The notes: generated from the sequence alone by a model not told the origin. Positions 43,983-53,252 are shown, counted from the stretch's first letter. The stretch is 64,000 nucleotides of DNA from Microthrixaceae bacterium (GCA_947449015.1 CANFQA010000007.1:21918-85917), one strand, 5' to 3'. Numbers and translations are program-made.

Positions 43983-44759
43983 GTGTCAGCCGCCGACGAT
44001 CCCCGCCTTGCGAGAGAAACCTTTGGTCACGGAGACCGGCTCATCCTGCTGCATGGATTCACCCAGAACCGTCAGTGCTGGGGACCATTCGCCGAGGATC
44101 TCGCCATTGACCACGAACTTGTGCTGGTCGATGCCCCCGGTCATGGCGAGTCGCATTCCATCCTCGCCGACCTCGATCTCAGCGCAGTGCTGAGCGGCGA
44201 GGCCGGCGGCTCGGGCACCTACATCGGCTACTCCATGGGAGGCCGCACCGCATTGCATCTCGCAGTGGCGCGACCGGATCTGGTGGAGGCCTTGGTGCTC
44301 ATCGGAGCCACGGGAGGACTCGACTCCGAAGAGGAACGGACACAGCGTCGCCAGAGTGACGAACAACTTGCGACACGAATCGAAACCATTGGCGTCGACG
44401 CATTCATTGATGAATGGCTCGCCCAGCCGCTGTTTGCATCCTTACCTGAAGGTGTCGCATCACGGAAACAGCGCGCCACCAATACCGCTGATGGGCTTGC
44501 CCGCAGTCTTCGAATGTGTGGCACTGGAACACAACGGCCGCTTTGGGAGGAACTGACAGCGCTGTCGATGCCTGTATTGGTTCTTGCCGGTGAACAGGAC
44601 CCGAAGTTCATTGAACTGGGCCGTCGGCTCGCATCCTGCATCGGGTCCAACGCCACCTTCGACGTTGTCCCGGCGAGCGGACACAGCACACAGCTCGAAA
44701 ATCCAACGGCAACTGCTGCACTAATCCGCCAATGGCGCCGGCAAAACCACACGAACTGA
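43983..44759 (+). CDS. menH: SHCHC synthase-like alpha/beta hydrolase
   Basis: 258 aa. LHGFTQNRQCW, VDAPGHGESH, the nucleophile elbow YIGYSMGGR and the His region ASGHSTQLENP match MenH, which eliminates pyruvate from SEPHCHC. The position divergent to menD strongly favours this over a generic hydrolase. GTG 43983 fits the leaderless spacing; a longer in-frame extension inside menD was rejected. A 26-bp tandem repeat follows directly after the stop. Confidence 0.88.
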   Translation: MSAADDPRLARETFGHGDRLILLHGFTQNRQCWGPFAEDLAIDHELVLVDAPGHGESHSILADLDLSAVLSGEAGGSGTYIGYSMGGRTALHLAVARPDLVEALVLIGATGGLDSEEERTQRRQSDEQLATRIETIGVDAFIDEWLAQPLFASLPEGVASRKQRATNTADGLARSLRMCGTGTQRPLWEELTALSMPVLVLAGEQDPKFIELGRRLASCIGSNATFDVVPASGHSTQLENPTATAALIRQWRRQNHTN

Positions 44760-44766
44760 TCGAGCC

Positions 44767-44844
44767 AAACTCCCCGGCCGGACTGATCGGCCAAACTCCC
44801 CGGCCGGACTGATCGGCCAAACTCCCCGGCCGGACTGATCGGCC
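44767..44844. repeat. Three perfect tandem copies of a 26-bp GC-rich repeat
   Basis: Copies at 44767-44792, 44793-44818 and 44819-44844 are identical. Each contains the palindrome CCGGCCGG and GGCC/GGCC flanks that can fold. Degenerate partial copies lie on both sides (ACTGATCGAGCC before, GACTGATTG after). The array fills the gap between convergent menH and menA and may act as terminator. Confidence 0.95.
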
Positions 44845-44855
44845 TGACTGATTGC

Positions 44856-45746
44856 TCAGCCTCCGATGAACAGTCCGATCGACAGCAGCACACCAAAGAC
44901 CAACTGGACGCGACCGGTCTCGCCGAGCACCGCAATGAGGGCCTTACCCTTTGCACCCTCGATCACTCGCTGCACCGGTTTGCGCACCAGAAGTATGGCG
45001 AACAGGCTCAGCGATCCTGCTGGTCGCTGCGAGATGCCACAGAGGATCGGCACCGCCACAAATGGAGCAACCATCATCGCGATGTACAACACGCGGGTTC
45101 GTGCGTCGCCGAGACGAACCGCCAAGGTTCGTTTGCCCGACACTGTGTCACCCGGGATGTCACGCAGGTTGTTCACCACCAAAAGCGCTGTGGCGAGCAG
45201 TCCAACCGGGATGGACACCAGCAAGGTGAGCGGGGTGATGCGCTCGATCTGCACGAATGCCGAACCCGTGGTGGCCACGACGCCGAAGAATACAAAGACG
45301 AAAAGTTCACCAAGGCCGGCGTAGCCATAAGGTCGCGGCCCGCCGGTGTAGAACCATCCAGCAGCAATAGCAGCCGCACCCACCACGATAAGCCACCAAC
45401 TCGTAGTGATCGCCAGCCCCAAACCGCACACTGCCGCCACGCCGAACGCAATGAACGCCGCTCGCTTGACCGCGGCGGCCGGTTTGGTTCCCGATGCGGT
45501 GAGCCGCATCGGACCAACTCGTTCGTCGTCAGTGCCGCGCACGCCGTCGGAGTAGTCGTTGGCGTAGTTCACGCCGACCTGCAGGGCCAGTGACACAACA
45601 AGAGCAGCAACGAACTTCCACACAATGAGGCCCTTGAGTGAACCGCAATCGCCGTTCATCCCGGCGGCAGCTGCAGTTCCCACGAGCACGGGTACCACCG
45701 CCGCCGGAAGGGTTCGGGGTCGGGCACCGGCAATCCATGCGTTCAT
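44856..45746 (-). CDS. menA: 1,4-dihydroxy-2-naphthoate polyprenyltransferase
   Basis: 296 aa UbiA-superfamily membrane enzyme that attaches the prenyl tail. WIAGARPRTLPAAVVPVLVG is a typical MenA start. The first Asp-rich motif is NYANDYSDGVRGTDDERVGP and the second is NNLRDIPGDTVSGKRTLAVRLG. About eight hydrophobic helices follow. The ATG at 45746 has TAGCGT 8 nt upstream. Convergent to menH, divergent from menE. Confidence 0.95.
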   Translation of the reverse strand: MNAWIAGARPRTLPAAVVPVLVGTAAAAGMNGDCGSLKGLIVWKFVAALVVSLALQVGVNYANDYSDGVRGTDDERVGPMRLTASGTKPAAAVKRAAFIAFGVAAVCGLGLAITTSWWLIVVGAAAIAAGWFYTGGPRPYGYAGLGELFVFVFFGVVATTGSAFVQIERITPLTLLVSIPVGLLATALLVVNNLRDIPGDTVSGKRTLAVRLGDARTRVLYIAMMVAPFVAVPILCGISQRPAGSLSLFAILLVRKPVQRVIEGAKGKALIAVLGETGRVQLVFGVLLSIGLFIGG

Positions 45747-45754
45747 ATCCCGAG

Positions 45755-45760
45755 ACGCTA
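45755..45760 (-). promoter_or_regulatory. Putative -10 box of menA (TAGCGT)
   Basis: TAGCGT on the minus strand ends 8 nt before the menA ATG. Confidence 0.45.
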
Positions 45761-45795
45761 GGCGCCGGCTTCGCAGTGATGCGCCATCGGCCGCC

Positions 45796-45801
45796 TAGCC
45801 T
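45796..45801 (+). promoter_or_regulatory. Putative -10 box of menE (TAGCCT)
   Basis: TAGCCT ends 7 nt before ATG 45809 (spacer CTGGGCG). Confidence 0.5.
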
Positions 45802-45808
45802 CTGGGCG

Positions 45809-46912
45809 ATGCCACAACTGGTCGCCATCGCCCTCACCGGGCAGAACTTCGTCGATGCAATGCGTCGAACCTGGGACGAGGGCAATGGTGTGCTGCCCAT
45901 TGATCCCCGCCTTCCGAAGTCAGCAGTCGACGCGTTACTCGCCGCGATGCAACCGGCCCGCATCATTGATTCCGATGGCGAAACCCGAGAATTCCCCGAC
46001 CCACGTCCGACTGCCGTCGGAGATGCCCTCGTAGTTCCCACCAGCGGAAGCACTGGTGTTCCCAAAGGCGTGGTGCATACCCACAGCTCAATCGCGGCCT
46101 CAGCGCGGTCTACCTCCGCGGCTCTCGGTGTTGATCCAGGTTCTGATCGCTGGTTGTGTTGCCTGCCGCTCTCGCATATCGCCGGACTTGCCGTTGTCGT
46201 GCGTGCCCTCACACTCGATATGCCACTTGTCGTCCACGACCGTTTCGATGCGGACGCCGTCATGCGCGCCGCGGCGCAGGGCGCAACGCTGACCGCACTG
46301 GTCCCCACCGCGCTGGCGCGAATTGATGCCTCCGCATTCCGTCGCATCATCGTCGGTGGTTCGGCCGCACCCGCTCATCTCCCAGACAACTGCGTCATGA
46401 GTTATGGCATGACAGAAACCGGCAGCGCAGTTGTCTTTGATGGCCATGCACTGCCCGGAGTCGAACTACGCACCATCGACGATGAGATCCAAATCCGAGG
46501 CGAGATGCTGCTGCGCTGCTACCGAGACGGCACCGATCCGCGCACCGACGATGGCTGGCTCCCCACAAACGATGCTGGGTCAATCATCGATGGGGTACTC
46601 ACCGTGCGCGGCCGACAGGGCGATCTCATCATCACCGGCGGCGAGAATGTGTGGCCCGCTCCGGTCGAATCCGTCCTCGAGAACCTCGACGCCATTGCCG
46701 AGGTCGCGGTGATCGGTCGAGCTGATGACGAGTGGGGCCAGGTGGTGACTGCCGTTGTCGTTCCTACCCATGCCGACCAACCACCCACGCTTGAACAACT
46801 GCGTGATGCAGTGCGGGCAAACCTGCCCCCCTACTGCGCACCGCGCCGAATTGAACTTGTGGCCGAACTGCCTCGTACGCCGCTTGGCAAGGTGGAACGC
46901 CGCTCGCTGTGA
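45809..46912 (+). CDS. menE: o-Succinylbenzoate--CoA ligase
   Basis: 367 aa, short AMP-forming ligase, typical of actinobacterial MenE. The P-loop is PTSGSTGVPKGVVHTH, then SYGMTETGSAVVFDG, DDGWLPTNDAG, GRQGDLIITGGENVWPAPVE and the catalytic Lys in TPLGKVERRSL. ATG 45809 was chosen over a longer in-frame extension that runs antisense to menA, because of the TAGCCT box. The men context supports OSB as substrate. Confidence 0.92.
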   Translation: MPQLVAIALTGQNFVDAMRRTWDEGNGVLPIDPRLPKSAVDALLAAMQPARIIDSDGETREFPDPRPTAVGDALVVPTSGSTGVPKGVVHTHSSIAASARSTSAALGVDPGSDRWLCCLPLSHIAGLAVVVRALTLDMPLVVHDRFDADAVMRAAAQGATLTALVPTALARIDASAFRRIIVGGSAAPAHLPDNCVMSYGMTETGSAVVFDGHALPGVELRTIDDEIQIRGEMLLRCYRDGTDPRTDDGWLPTNDAGSIIDGVLTVRGRQGDLIITGGENVWPAPVESVLENLDAIAEVAVIGRADDEWGQVVTAVVVPTHADQPPTLEQLRDAVRANLPPYCAPRRIELVAELPRTPLGKVERRSL

Positions 46913-46922
46913 GAGCACTGGC

Positions 46923-46928
46923 TACGCT
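46923..46928 (+). promoter_or_regulatory. Putative -10 box of the crotonase gene (TACGCT)
   Basis: TACGCT ends 7 nt before ATG 46936, just after the menE stop. Confidence 0.5.
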
Positions 46929-46935
46929 CGCAACT

Positions 46936-47748
46936 ATGTCAGATCAGCCAACGCTTCTCGTGCAGCAGGACGGTCCCGTCCTCACCCTCACCATGAACCG
47001 CCCCGAGCGCCGCAATGCGCTCGTGCCCGACATGCTCGTGCGTTTCGCCGATGCCTGGGATCTCGCCGACTCCGATGAGTCAATCCGAGCGGTCATTCTC
47101 ACCGGCGCTGGCGATGTCGCCTACTGCGCCGGTGGCGATCTTGCCGATGGATGGATGTCGGGCGAGCCGACCGAGGAGACCTTGCGAATCCAGGAGCGCC
47201 TCAAAACTGATCCCACGATCACGGGCAAAGGCCTGCTGCTCACCCACTGGTGTCGCAAGCCGATCATCGCTGTAGTGAATGGTCAGTGCATGGGAGGCGG
47301 TTGCGAGATGCTGCAGTCCACCGACATTCGCATCGCTGAGGAGCACGCCACCTTCGGAGTCCCCGAGGCCAAGCGCGGACTCATCGCCGGTGCCGGTTCC
47401 ACCATGCGCCTCAAGCGGCAGATCCCGTATGCGGTCGCGATGGACATGCTGCTCACCGGGCGCATCCTCGACGCCGAGGAGGCATTGCGTTGGGGGTTGG
47501 TCACCCATCTCGTACCCAAGGGTGAGGGGATGGCGAAAGCGCGCGAGATCGCCTCGATCATCTGTGACAACGGGCCACTTTCGGTAGCAGCGTCGAAGGC
47601 ATCGGTGATCGAAACCGGATGGCTTCCCGAGGCCGAAGCACAGCCCATTGAAATCAGCCATGTGGTGCCCGTCATGCGCAGCGAGGACGCCAAGGAAGGC
47701 ATGAAGGCCTTCGCCGAGAAGCGCAAGCCCGAGTACAAGGGCCGCTGA
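46936..47748 (+). CDS. Enoyl-CoA hydratase/isomerase family protein (crotonase)
   Basis: 270 aa crotonase fold. The oxyanion-hole stretches are CAGGDLADGW and NGQCMGGGCEMLQSTDIRIA. Of the two Glu of true hydratases, the first is kept (FGVPEAKRGL) while the second is Asp (AVAMDMLLTG). It sits right after menE but lacks MenB-specific features, so naphthoate synthase is not supported. Likely a fatty-acid or CoA-thioester enzyme. The ATG is followed 270 codons later by a stop abutting the DJ-1/PfpI pseudogene start. Confidence 0.88.
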   Translation: MSDQPTLLVQQDGPVLTLTMNRPERRNALVPDMLVRFADAWDLADSDESIRAVILTGAGDVAYCAGGDLADGWMSGEPTEETLRIQERLKTDPTITGKGLLLTHWCRKPIIAVVNGQCMGGGCEMLQSTDIRIAEEHATFGVPEAKRGLIAGAGSTMRLKRQIPYAVAMDMLLTGRILDAEEALRWGLVTHLVPKGEGMAKAREIASIICDNGPLSVAASKASVIETGWLPEAEAQPIEISHVVPVMRSEDAKEGMKAFAEKRKPEYKGR

Positions 47749-48329
47749 TGCTGATCGACATCGTCCTCTACGACGGAGTCGACGAACTCGACTTCGTTGG
47801 GCCGATGGAGATCCTCCGAGCAGCCGGATCCTCCGGTGCAGATGTCGGCGTTCGACTCTGCTCGCGCATTTCGGTTCCCATCATCACCTGTTCGTTCGGT
47901 ATGCAAGTCGTACCCGACGCGGTCTTCGAGCCGGGAGCGTCCGATGTGGTGCTCGTGCCCGGTGGTGGTTGGGCGGCGAGGAATGACGTCTGAACATGGG
48001 GAGAAGTCGAGCGCGGAGACCTGCTGCCATTGCTCCGCTCAGCGGCTGAGAAGGGAAGCACCATGGTGAGTGTGTGCACCGGCGCCCTGCTGCTCGCTCA
48101 TGCGGACGTGATCGGCGATCGCCGCTGCACGACACACACCTCAGCGCGGCCCGATCTCGCCGCCACCGGTGCAACGGTCATTGATGCGCGTCTCGTCGAC
48201 GACGGTGACCTGATCACAGGCGCTGGTGTCACCAGCGGCCTCGACATCGGACTTCACCTCGTGCGGCGATTCTTCGGCGACGAAGCCGCCGAGCGGGCAT
48301 CGAGGCGCGCCGAGTACTGGCCCGGCTGA
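47748..48329 (+). pseudogene. DJ-1/PfpI family gene interrupted by an in-frame TGA
   Basis: The frame reads LIDIVLYDGVDELDFVGPME...VVLVPGGGWAARNDV, hits TGA at 47991-47993, and continues in the same frame as TWGEVERGDLLPLLRSAAEK, then the nucleophile Cys in SVCTGALLLAHADV and VTSGLDIGLHLV. Together 193 codons make a full-length DJ-1/PfpI amidotransferase-like protein. Family members have a sense codon here (often Gly before TW/AW), so a single GGA to TGA change would explain it. The N-terminal product alone lacks the Cys. It could be a nonsense pseudogene, a sequencing error or read-through. Confidence 0.82.
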
Positions 48330-48335
48330 GACTGC

Positions 48336-49169
48336 TCAGGCGAGATCGAACTCGTCGGGGTTCGGTCCCATCCGACCCTCGAGCGGATTATCAAGTGCAT
48401 CCATCGAAGCCATCTGCGCATTGTCGAGTTCGAAATCGAACACGGCGAGGTTCGACGCGATGCGTTCCGGCGTGACGGTCTTCGGGATGACCACGATGCC
48501 GCGCTGAAGTTCCCATCGCAGCGTCACCTGCGCCGGCGTGCGTCCATGGGCTTCGGCGATGGCGACGATGGTGGAGTCCTCAGCAACTCGACCGCGAGCG
48601 ATGGGACTCCACGCTTCGGTGACGATGCCGTGCAGATCGTGGAAATCACGCAGGGTCCGCTGCTGAAAATACGGGTGCAGTTCGACCTGGTTGAGCACCG
48701 GCACAACGCCGGTGGCTTCGATGATCTGATGAATGTGGTCGGGCTGGAAGTTCGAAACTCCGATCGAGCGCAAGCGACCGCCGGCCTGCAGTTCGACGAA
48801 GGTCTCCCATGTCTCCACGAAACGTCCGTTGCCCGGCGCCGGCCAGTGAATGAGAAGCAGATCCAGTTCCTCGAGTCCGAGTGCATTCATTGATGCGTCA
48901 AAGGACTCGAGAGTCTTCTCACGACCCTGGAACGAGTTCCACACCTTGGTCGTGACGAAGATGTCATCGCGCCCAAGCCCCGACGCAGCGATGGCCTCGC
49001 CCACGCCTTGCTCGTTCATGTAGCCCCATGCTGTGTCGATATGGCGATAGCCAGCTGCGAAAGCCTCACCGACGACTCGAGCGGTGTCCTCCGCCGGAAT
49101 TTGGAATACCCCGAATCCGAGCTGCGGGATCGAACGGCCGTCATGGAGAGCAAGCGAGGGAACAGTCAT
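48336..49169 (-). CDS. Aldo/keto reductase
   Basis: 277 aa NADPH-dependent AKR of the 2,5-diketo-D-gluconate reductase-like group. The tetrad is visible: Asp in [17 protein letters not shown] (with the Tyr), Lys in FVTTKVWN and His in [25 protein letters not shown] and the NADP-binding [15 protein letters not shown] follow. ATG 49169 was chosen because TACGAT lies 6 nt upstream; the longer in-frame extension has no AKR sequence. The substrate is unknown. Confidence 0.93.
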   Translation of the reverse strand: MTVPSLALHDGRSIPQLGFGVFQIPAEDTARVVGEAFAAGYRHIDTAWGYMNEQGVGEAIAASGLGRDDIFVTTKVWNSFQGREKTLESFDASMNALGLEELDLLLIHWPAPGNGRFVETWETFVELQAGGRLRSIGVSNFQPDHIHQIIEATGVVPVLNQVELHPYFQQRTLRDFHDLHGIVTEAWSPIARGRVAEDSTIVAIAEAHGRTPAQVTLRWELQRGIVVIPKTVTPERIASNLAVFDFELDNAQMASMDALDNPLEGRMGPNPDEFDLA

Positions 49170-49175
49170 CGACCC

Positions 49176-49181
49176 ATCGTA
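49176..49181 (-). promoter_or_regulatory. Putative -10 box of the aldo/keto reductase gene (TACGAT)
   Basis: TACGAT on the minus strand ends 6 nt before ATG 49169 (spacer GGGTCG). Confidence 0.45.
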
Positions 49182-49247
49182 GGACCCGTGGCGCAGCCGC
49201 AGTCGACGATGCATCTCGGTCGCCCACGAACCGGCGAGACTGTGCAC

Positions 49248-51263
49248 ATGCTTATCCGCGACGAGGACCCCGCTCACCTCTCCCCCTATCTCGCCCAGCA
49301 CCGCGACAACCCCGTTGACTGGTGGAGCTGGAGCCCGGAAGCCTTCGCCGAAGCCCAACGCCGCGACGTGCCAGTTCTCATTTCGGTCGGCTACTCGGCC
49401 TGCCACTGGTGCCATGTGATGGCCCATGAGTCCTTCGAGGACCGCGAAACCGGTGCGCTCATGAACCGGTTGTTCGTGAACATCAAGGTCGATCGCGAAG
49501 AACGTCCCGATGTCGATGCGGTGTACATGGCTGCCGTGCAGGCAATGGTGGGCCGCGGTGGATGGCCAATGACGGTGTTCTGCCTGCCCGACGGCCGCGC
49601 CTTCTACGCCGGCACCTATTTCCCGAAGGTCTCACAGGGCAACCACATCAGTTTCACCACCTTGTGCACCACCATCGATGACCTCTGGCGAACCAGACGC
49701 AGCGATCTCGTCGCGCAGGCCGAGGAAATCCTCGAACACATCTCCTCGCAGGATCGGGTTCCACCCGCCACCTCCACCGCCGACATCGCCATCATCGATG
49801 GCGCGGTCGAAGCGCTCTTGGGGCAACTCGACACGACCGACGGCGGTTTCGGTCGGGCTCCCAAGTTCCCCCAGACGATGTCCATCGACACATTGCTGCG
49901 TCATGCTGCTCGCACCGGTGATTCCCGAGCTCTCGACGCTGCCACTTTGTGTCTCGACGCCATGGCAAGCGGCGGAATCTACGACCACCTCGGCGGAGGG
50001 TTCGCCCGATACGCCACCGACAATCGCTGGCTTATCCCCCACTTCGAGAAGATGCTGTACGACCAGGCGCTGCTGATACGGGTGTACCTGCATGCGTGGC
50101 AACTCACGGGCGACGCCCGCCATCTGCAGGTGGTCGAAGAAACAATCGCCTATGTGCTGCGCGATCTGCGCCACCCACTCGGCGGATTCTTCGCCGCCGA
50201 AGACGCGGACTCCGAGGGCGTCGAAGGGAAGTTTTACGTCTGGAAACTCGACGGCGTTCGCATACTTGCTGGGTCCGATGCAGCCGCGGCCATCGACTGG
50301 TACGGAATCACCGAAGGCGGCAACTGGGAGGAGGTCAACATCCTCGAGCGCGTTGTGCGGGGCGACATCATCCGCCCTGAGGCCGTCGAGCGGGCCCGAC
50401 TCGCACTGTTCGAGGCGCGTAACCAGCGGATTCGCCCCGGACTCGACAGCAAGGTGCTGCTCGAATGGAACGGACTCATGCTCGCCTCGCTGGCGGAAGC
50501 TGCTGCCGCAACCGGCAATGACCAATGGCTCGAGGCTGCGGTTGAAACTGCGGAGTTCCTTTGCGCGAATCTGCGCGATGCCAACGGTCGTTGGTTGCGC
50601 ACCTGGCAAGGACCGACCAATGGTTCGGCTGCTGAGGGGCAGGCGAAGATCCTCGCCTACGCAGCCGATCACGGCGCCATGATCGACGCGCTTGTTCGTG
50701 TGGCTGAAGCAACTGGCCAAGCCCGATGGCTCGACGAAGCCTGTCGCACTGCAGACTCGCTGCTCGAACTGTTTTGGGATGACAACGGTGGTGGCGTGTT
50801 CACCACCGGATCCGATGCCGAGGAACTCGTGACCCGGCCGAAGGAACTGATGGACAACGCAACCCCGGGCGCCAATAGCCTTGCCGCAGTCAGCCTCCTG
50901 CGCCTCGCCGCGCTCACCGGGAACGATCGGTATCGCGATCATGCACAGCGCATCGTCGATCAACTCGGGGAAGCTGCGGGTCGCATGCCACTCGGGTTCG
51001 GACATCTGCTGTTCGCAGTCGAGCTCAGCACCATCGGATCGACCGAGATCGTGATCACCGGTGATCGACCCGACCTGGTTGATGCTGTCCATCATCAGTG
51101 GCTTCCCTCAGCAGTGCTGGCATGGGGTGAGCCCACCGATTCTCCGCTGTGGGACGGGCGCGATGAACGCGGCGCCGATGGTCACGCGTATGTCTGTCAC
51201 GACAGGGTCTGCGGATTGCCGGCCGATGACGCGGCAATGCTTCTCACGCAACTCGAACGCTGA
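49248..51263 (+). CDS. Thioredoxin-domain protein of the YyaL/DUF255 family
   Basis: 671 aa. The N-terminal thioredoxin-like domain has [17 protein letters not shown] and the CxxC motif in [18 protein letters not shown], then [23 protein letters not shown]. An (alpha/alpha)6-barrel region follows, with [22 protein letters not shown] and [15 protein letters not shown], as in the human SPATA20 relatives. The biochemical role is unsettled. ATG 49248 gives [21 protein letters not shown] 49209, 13 codons upstream, is also possible. Confidence 0.9.
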   Translation: MLIRDEDPAHLSPYLAQHRDNPVDWWSWSPEAFAEAQRRDVPVLISVGYSACHWCHVMAHESFEDRETGALMNRLFVNIKVDREERPDVDAVYMAAVQAMVGRGGWPMTVFCLPDGRAFYAGTYFPKVSQGNHISFTTLCTTIDDLWRTRRSDLVAQAEEILEHISSQDRVPPATSTADIAIIDGAVEALLGQLDTTDGGFGRAPKFPQTMSIDTLLRHAARTGDSRALDAATLCLDAMASGGIYDHLGGGFARYATDNRWLIPHFEKMLYDQALLIRVYLHAWQLTGDARHLQVVEETIAYVLRDLRHPLGGFFAAEDADSEGVEGKFYVWKLDGVRILAGSDAAAAIDWYGITEGGNWEEVNILERVVRGDIIRPEAVERARLALFEARNQRIRPGLDSKVLLEWNGLMLASLAEAAAATGNDQWLEAAVETAEFLCANLRDANGRWLRTWQGPTNGSAAEGQAKILAYAADHGAMIDALVRVAEATGQARWLDEACRTADSLLELFWDDNGGGVFTTGSDAEELVTRPKELMDNATPGANSLAAVSLLRLAALTGNDRYRDHAQRIVDQLGEAAGRMPLGFGHLLFAVELSTIGSTEIVITGDRPDLVDAVHHQWLPSAVLAWGEPTDSPLWDGRDERGADGHAYVCHDRVCGLPADDAAMLLTQLER

Positions 51264-51336
51264 CACAACGCGTACGCAGACTTCACACGAATGCTGGCTC
51301 AATGCAGGGCGCGCTTCGTGCGCTCGTGTTGTGGTG

Positions 51337-51936
51337 TTACCAGCCGCCGCGGTGGACGATCTCGTCGAGTGCACGACGGGGACGCCGCGCCGATTTGCTC
51401 AGACGTTGGTCGCCGGCGGCGTAACCCAGTGCGATAGTTCCCACCGGACGACGATCAGCGGGAATTCCAAGCGCATTCTTGATCGCCTCTTCATGCTCGA
51501 ACTGCCCGAAGAACACCGCTCCGAGACCTTCATCGACTGCTGCGAGCAGCGCAACCATGGCGGAGAAGGCCGAATCCACATACCAATAGGGAACGCTCCA
51601 GTGAGCAGCACCGGCGCCCAATCCTGAATGCGCCTTATCCGGTTCGCTATAGCGCTCGACATAGGCATCAGGCGAGGAAACCGGGATGAGCAACACCGGC
51701 GCTTCAAGCAATCGTGGCCATGGAAACCCAGCACGGCGGTGGATCGGGAGGCTGGCATCCCAATAACGCGAAGTCTGCGCACCTTCGAGCACAACAAGGT
51801 CAAGTCCTTGCGTATTGCCCGCGGCCGGCACGCGCACTGCGAGCGCAAGGATGCGGTTGAGCACCTCGGTTGGCACCGGTTGATCAGTGAATGCCCGCAC
51901 CATGCGGCGGGATGCGACGGCATCGGCGAATTGCAT
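51337..51936 (-). CDS. Nitroreductase family protein
   Basis: 199 aa FMN-dependent fold. FADAVASRRMVRAFTDQPVP, RVPAAGNTQGLDLVVLE and LGAVFFGQFEHEEAIKNALGIPADRRPVGTIALGYAAGD are typical. It reduces nitro, quinone or enone groups with NAD(P)H. ATG 51936 was preferred to a GTG one codon upstream, as GGAG lies 8 nt before it. Convergent to the YyaL-like gene; the 73-nt gap shows no strong hairpin. Confidence 0.9.
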   Translation of the reverse strand: MQFADAVASRRMVRAFTDQPVPTEVLNRILALAVRVPAAGNTQGLDLVVLEGAQTSRYWDASLPIHRRAGFPWPRLLEAPVLLIPVSSPDAYVERYSEPDKAHSGLGAGAAHWSVPYWYVDSAFSAMVALLAAVDEGLGAVFFGQFEHEEAIKNALGIPADRRPVGTIALGYAAGDQRLSKSARRPRRALDEIVHRGGW

Positions 51937-51964
51937 CACCGAGTCTCCGTCGATCCGACCGGAG

Positions 51965-52630
51965 TCACTTCAGCTTGGCGAGATCCTCGGCCATGGCCCA
52001 GCCAAAGGCCACCAGCGAGTCGCCGCTTTTGGACTTGACGCCCTTGAACAGACTCACGACTGCCGGATCGAATGATTCCGGATCGAGGGACTCGTGATCG
52101 AGCGAAAGCGGGAACGAACCATCGCCGGTGGCAGTGAAGGTCTGATCGTTATACGAGCTCGTCTCGATGCCGAATCGCTTGGCCAGACGACGACCCCAGG
52201 CCCGCTCCTCGCCGGTGGCTTTGTGAGCCGGGCGGGGAACGATCTCGTCGAGGGTCTTGAACGCCTCGAAACCAGCAGCGGTGGTGAAGCGTGTACCGAC
52301 GAGGACATCCTCATCAGGGAAGGCCATGACCGAACGCTTGAACTGATCGTGCATCATTGCCTTGAGGATCGAGTTCCGCTTGGCGGTGCGCTTCACCGAC
52401 GCGAGTCCGATGAGCACACTTGGTGTGCCACCGATGCGCTCGAGCGTGCAGAAGGAGAAACCCTTGAGCCCCGCGTCACGGGCGAGAGTGACCAGCACCC
52501 ATCCTTCAACCTGCTTGGAAAGCAGGCCGGCTTCGAACCGACTCGGTCCGTCGACACAGATATCTGCCATCTCCGCCAGCTCCGCATCGCTGAGCTGGGT
52601 GCAATCTTTGGTAACGACCTCAATAGCCAT
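51965..52630 (-). CDS. Unknown protein, possibly GNAT-like
   Basis: 221 aa, soluble, no signal peptide. A first half with alternating strands and helices (VEGWVLVTLARDAGLKGFSF, VLIGLASVKRTAKRNSILKA, EDVLVGTRFTTAAGFEAF) is faintly GNAT-like, but no acetyl-CoA loop (Q/RxxGxG/A) is seen. The second half (GEERAWGRRLAKRFG, FPLSLDHESLDPESFDPAV) is acidic and unlike GNAT. AGAGGCAG precedes ATG 52630. It lies upstream of the nitroreductase with a 28-nt gap. Function unassigned. Confidence 0.75.
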   Translation of the reverse strand: MAIEVVTKDCTQLSDAELAEMADICVDGPSRFEAGLLSKQVEGWVLVTLARDAGLKGFSFCTLERIGGTPSVLIGLASVKRTAKRNSILKAMMHDQFKRSVMAFPDEDVLVGTRFTTAAGFEAFKTLDEIVPRPAHKATGEERAWGRRLAKRFGIETSSYNDQTFTATGDGSFPLSLDHESLDPESFDPAVVSLFKGVKSKSGDSLVAFGWAMAEDLAKLK

Positions 52631-52722
52631 GTGGTTCTGCTGCCTCTGCCGGGAGCCCCGAAATCGGGGAAAAGCGAACGCATAGTCCACCGCGTTAAGC
52701 GCCCGAACGCAATTCCGCACAC

Positions 52723-52728
52723 TAGGGT
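52723..52728 (+). promoter_or_regulatory. Putative -10 box of the TPR gene (TAGGGT)
   Basis: TAGGGT ends 8 nt before GTG 52737, in the 106-nt gap with the divergent unknown gene. Confidence 0.45.
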
Positions 52729-52736
52729 CCCCCGCC

Positions 52737-53252
52737 GTGGGTATCGCTGTGACCATCCTGATCGCTCTTGTGGCCGGTGCGGTCTGGGCCGTGGCCCTGC
52801 GGGGACTGCGTCAGCGTCGCCAAGTTCTACCCGCCCCTCGGCCCGTTAGCAGGGTACTGAAGGCCTATACCGCCGGCCGCTGGGACGCTGTCATTTCCAA
52901 TGGCCCGGCGTGCCTGGAGCTCCATTCCTCCGATGAGGCACGTTGGCGCCCTGCGGTGGAGCTGGCGCTTGGCCATGCTCTGGCGCAACGCGATCGATGG
53001 GCCGAGGCAATCGATCATCTCGAGTCGGGACTCGCCCTTCAAGCCGCCTCTCGAGTGGGCACCGCCGCTGCCTCTTCGCCAGATCCCGCTGAGGCCAAGA
53101 TGCGCCACATGCTCGGGTTTGCACTGGCCACCACCGGACAATCCGCCGAAGCTCGCCGCCAGTACGAACGAGCACTCGAGATCGCGGGAAACGACGATGA
53201 GGTCATTCGCCGAGTGGAGTCCTCACTGAAAGCGCTCGACAGCACAGCCTGA
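52737..53252 (+). CDS. Membrane-anchored TPR-like protein
   Basis: 171 aa. An N-terminal transmembrane helix (IAVTILIALVAGAVWAVAL) and basic stop-transfer (RGLRQRRQ) precede a helical region with TPR-type repeats (ELALGHALAQRDRWAEAIDHLESGL and HMLGFALATTGQSAEARRQYERALEI). It likely serves as a cytoplasmic scaffold attached to the membrane. The partners are unknown. GTG start by the leaderless spacing. Convergent to dnaE. Confidence 0.75.
   Translation: MGIAVTILIALVAGAVWAVALRGLRQRRQVLPAPRPVSRVLKAYTAGRWDAVISNGPACLELHSSDEARWRPAVELALGHALAQRDRWAEAIDHLESGLALQAASRVGTAAASSPDPAEAKMRHMLGFALATTGQSAEARRQYERALEIAGNDDEVIRRVESSLKALDSTA

Noticed and set aside
44767..44844. CRISPR array
   Set aside because: The repeats are directly contiguous, without spacers, and no cas gene is near.
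46936..47748. Naphthoate synthase (menB) next to menE
   Set aside because: The sequence is a general crotonase and lacks MenB-specific motifs; its location beside menE is the only support.
47991..47993. Selenocysteine codon at the TGA of the DJ-1/PfpI gene
   Set aside because: The TGA is not at the nucleophile Cys position and no SECIS-like hairpin is apparent immediately downstream; a nonsense mutation is simpler.
49632..51095. 487-codon open frame on the minus strand
   Set aside because: Antisense to the YyaL-like gene, whose CxxC and barrel motifs are clear; no motif in the antisense product.
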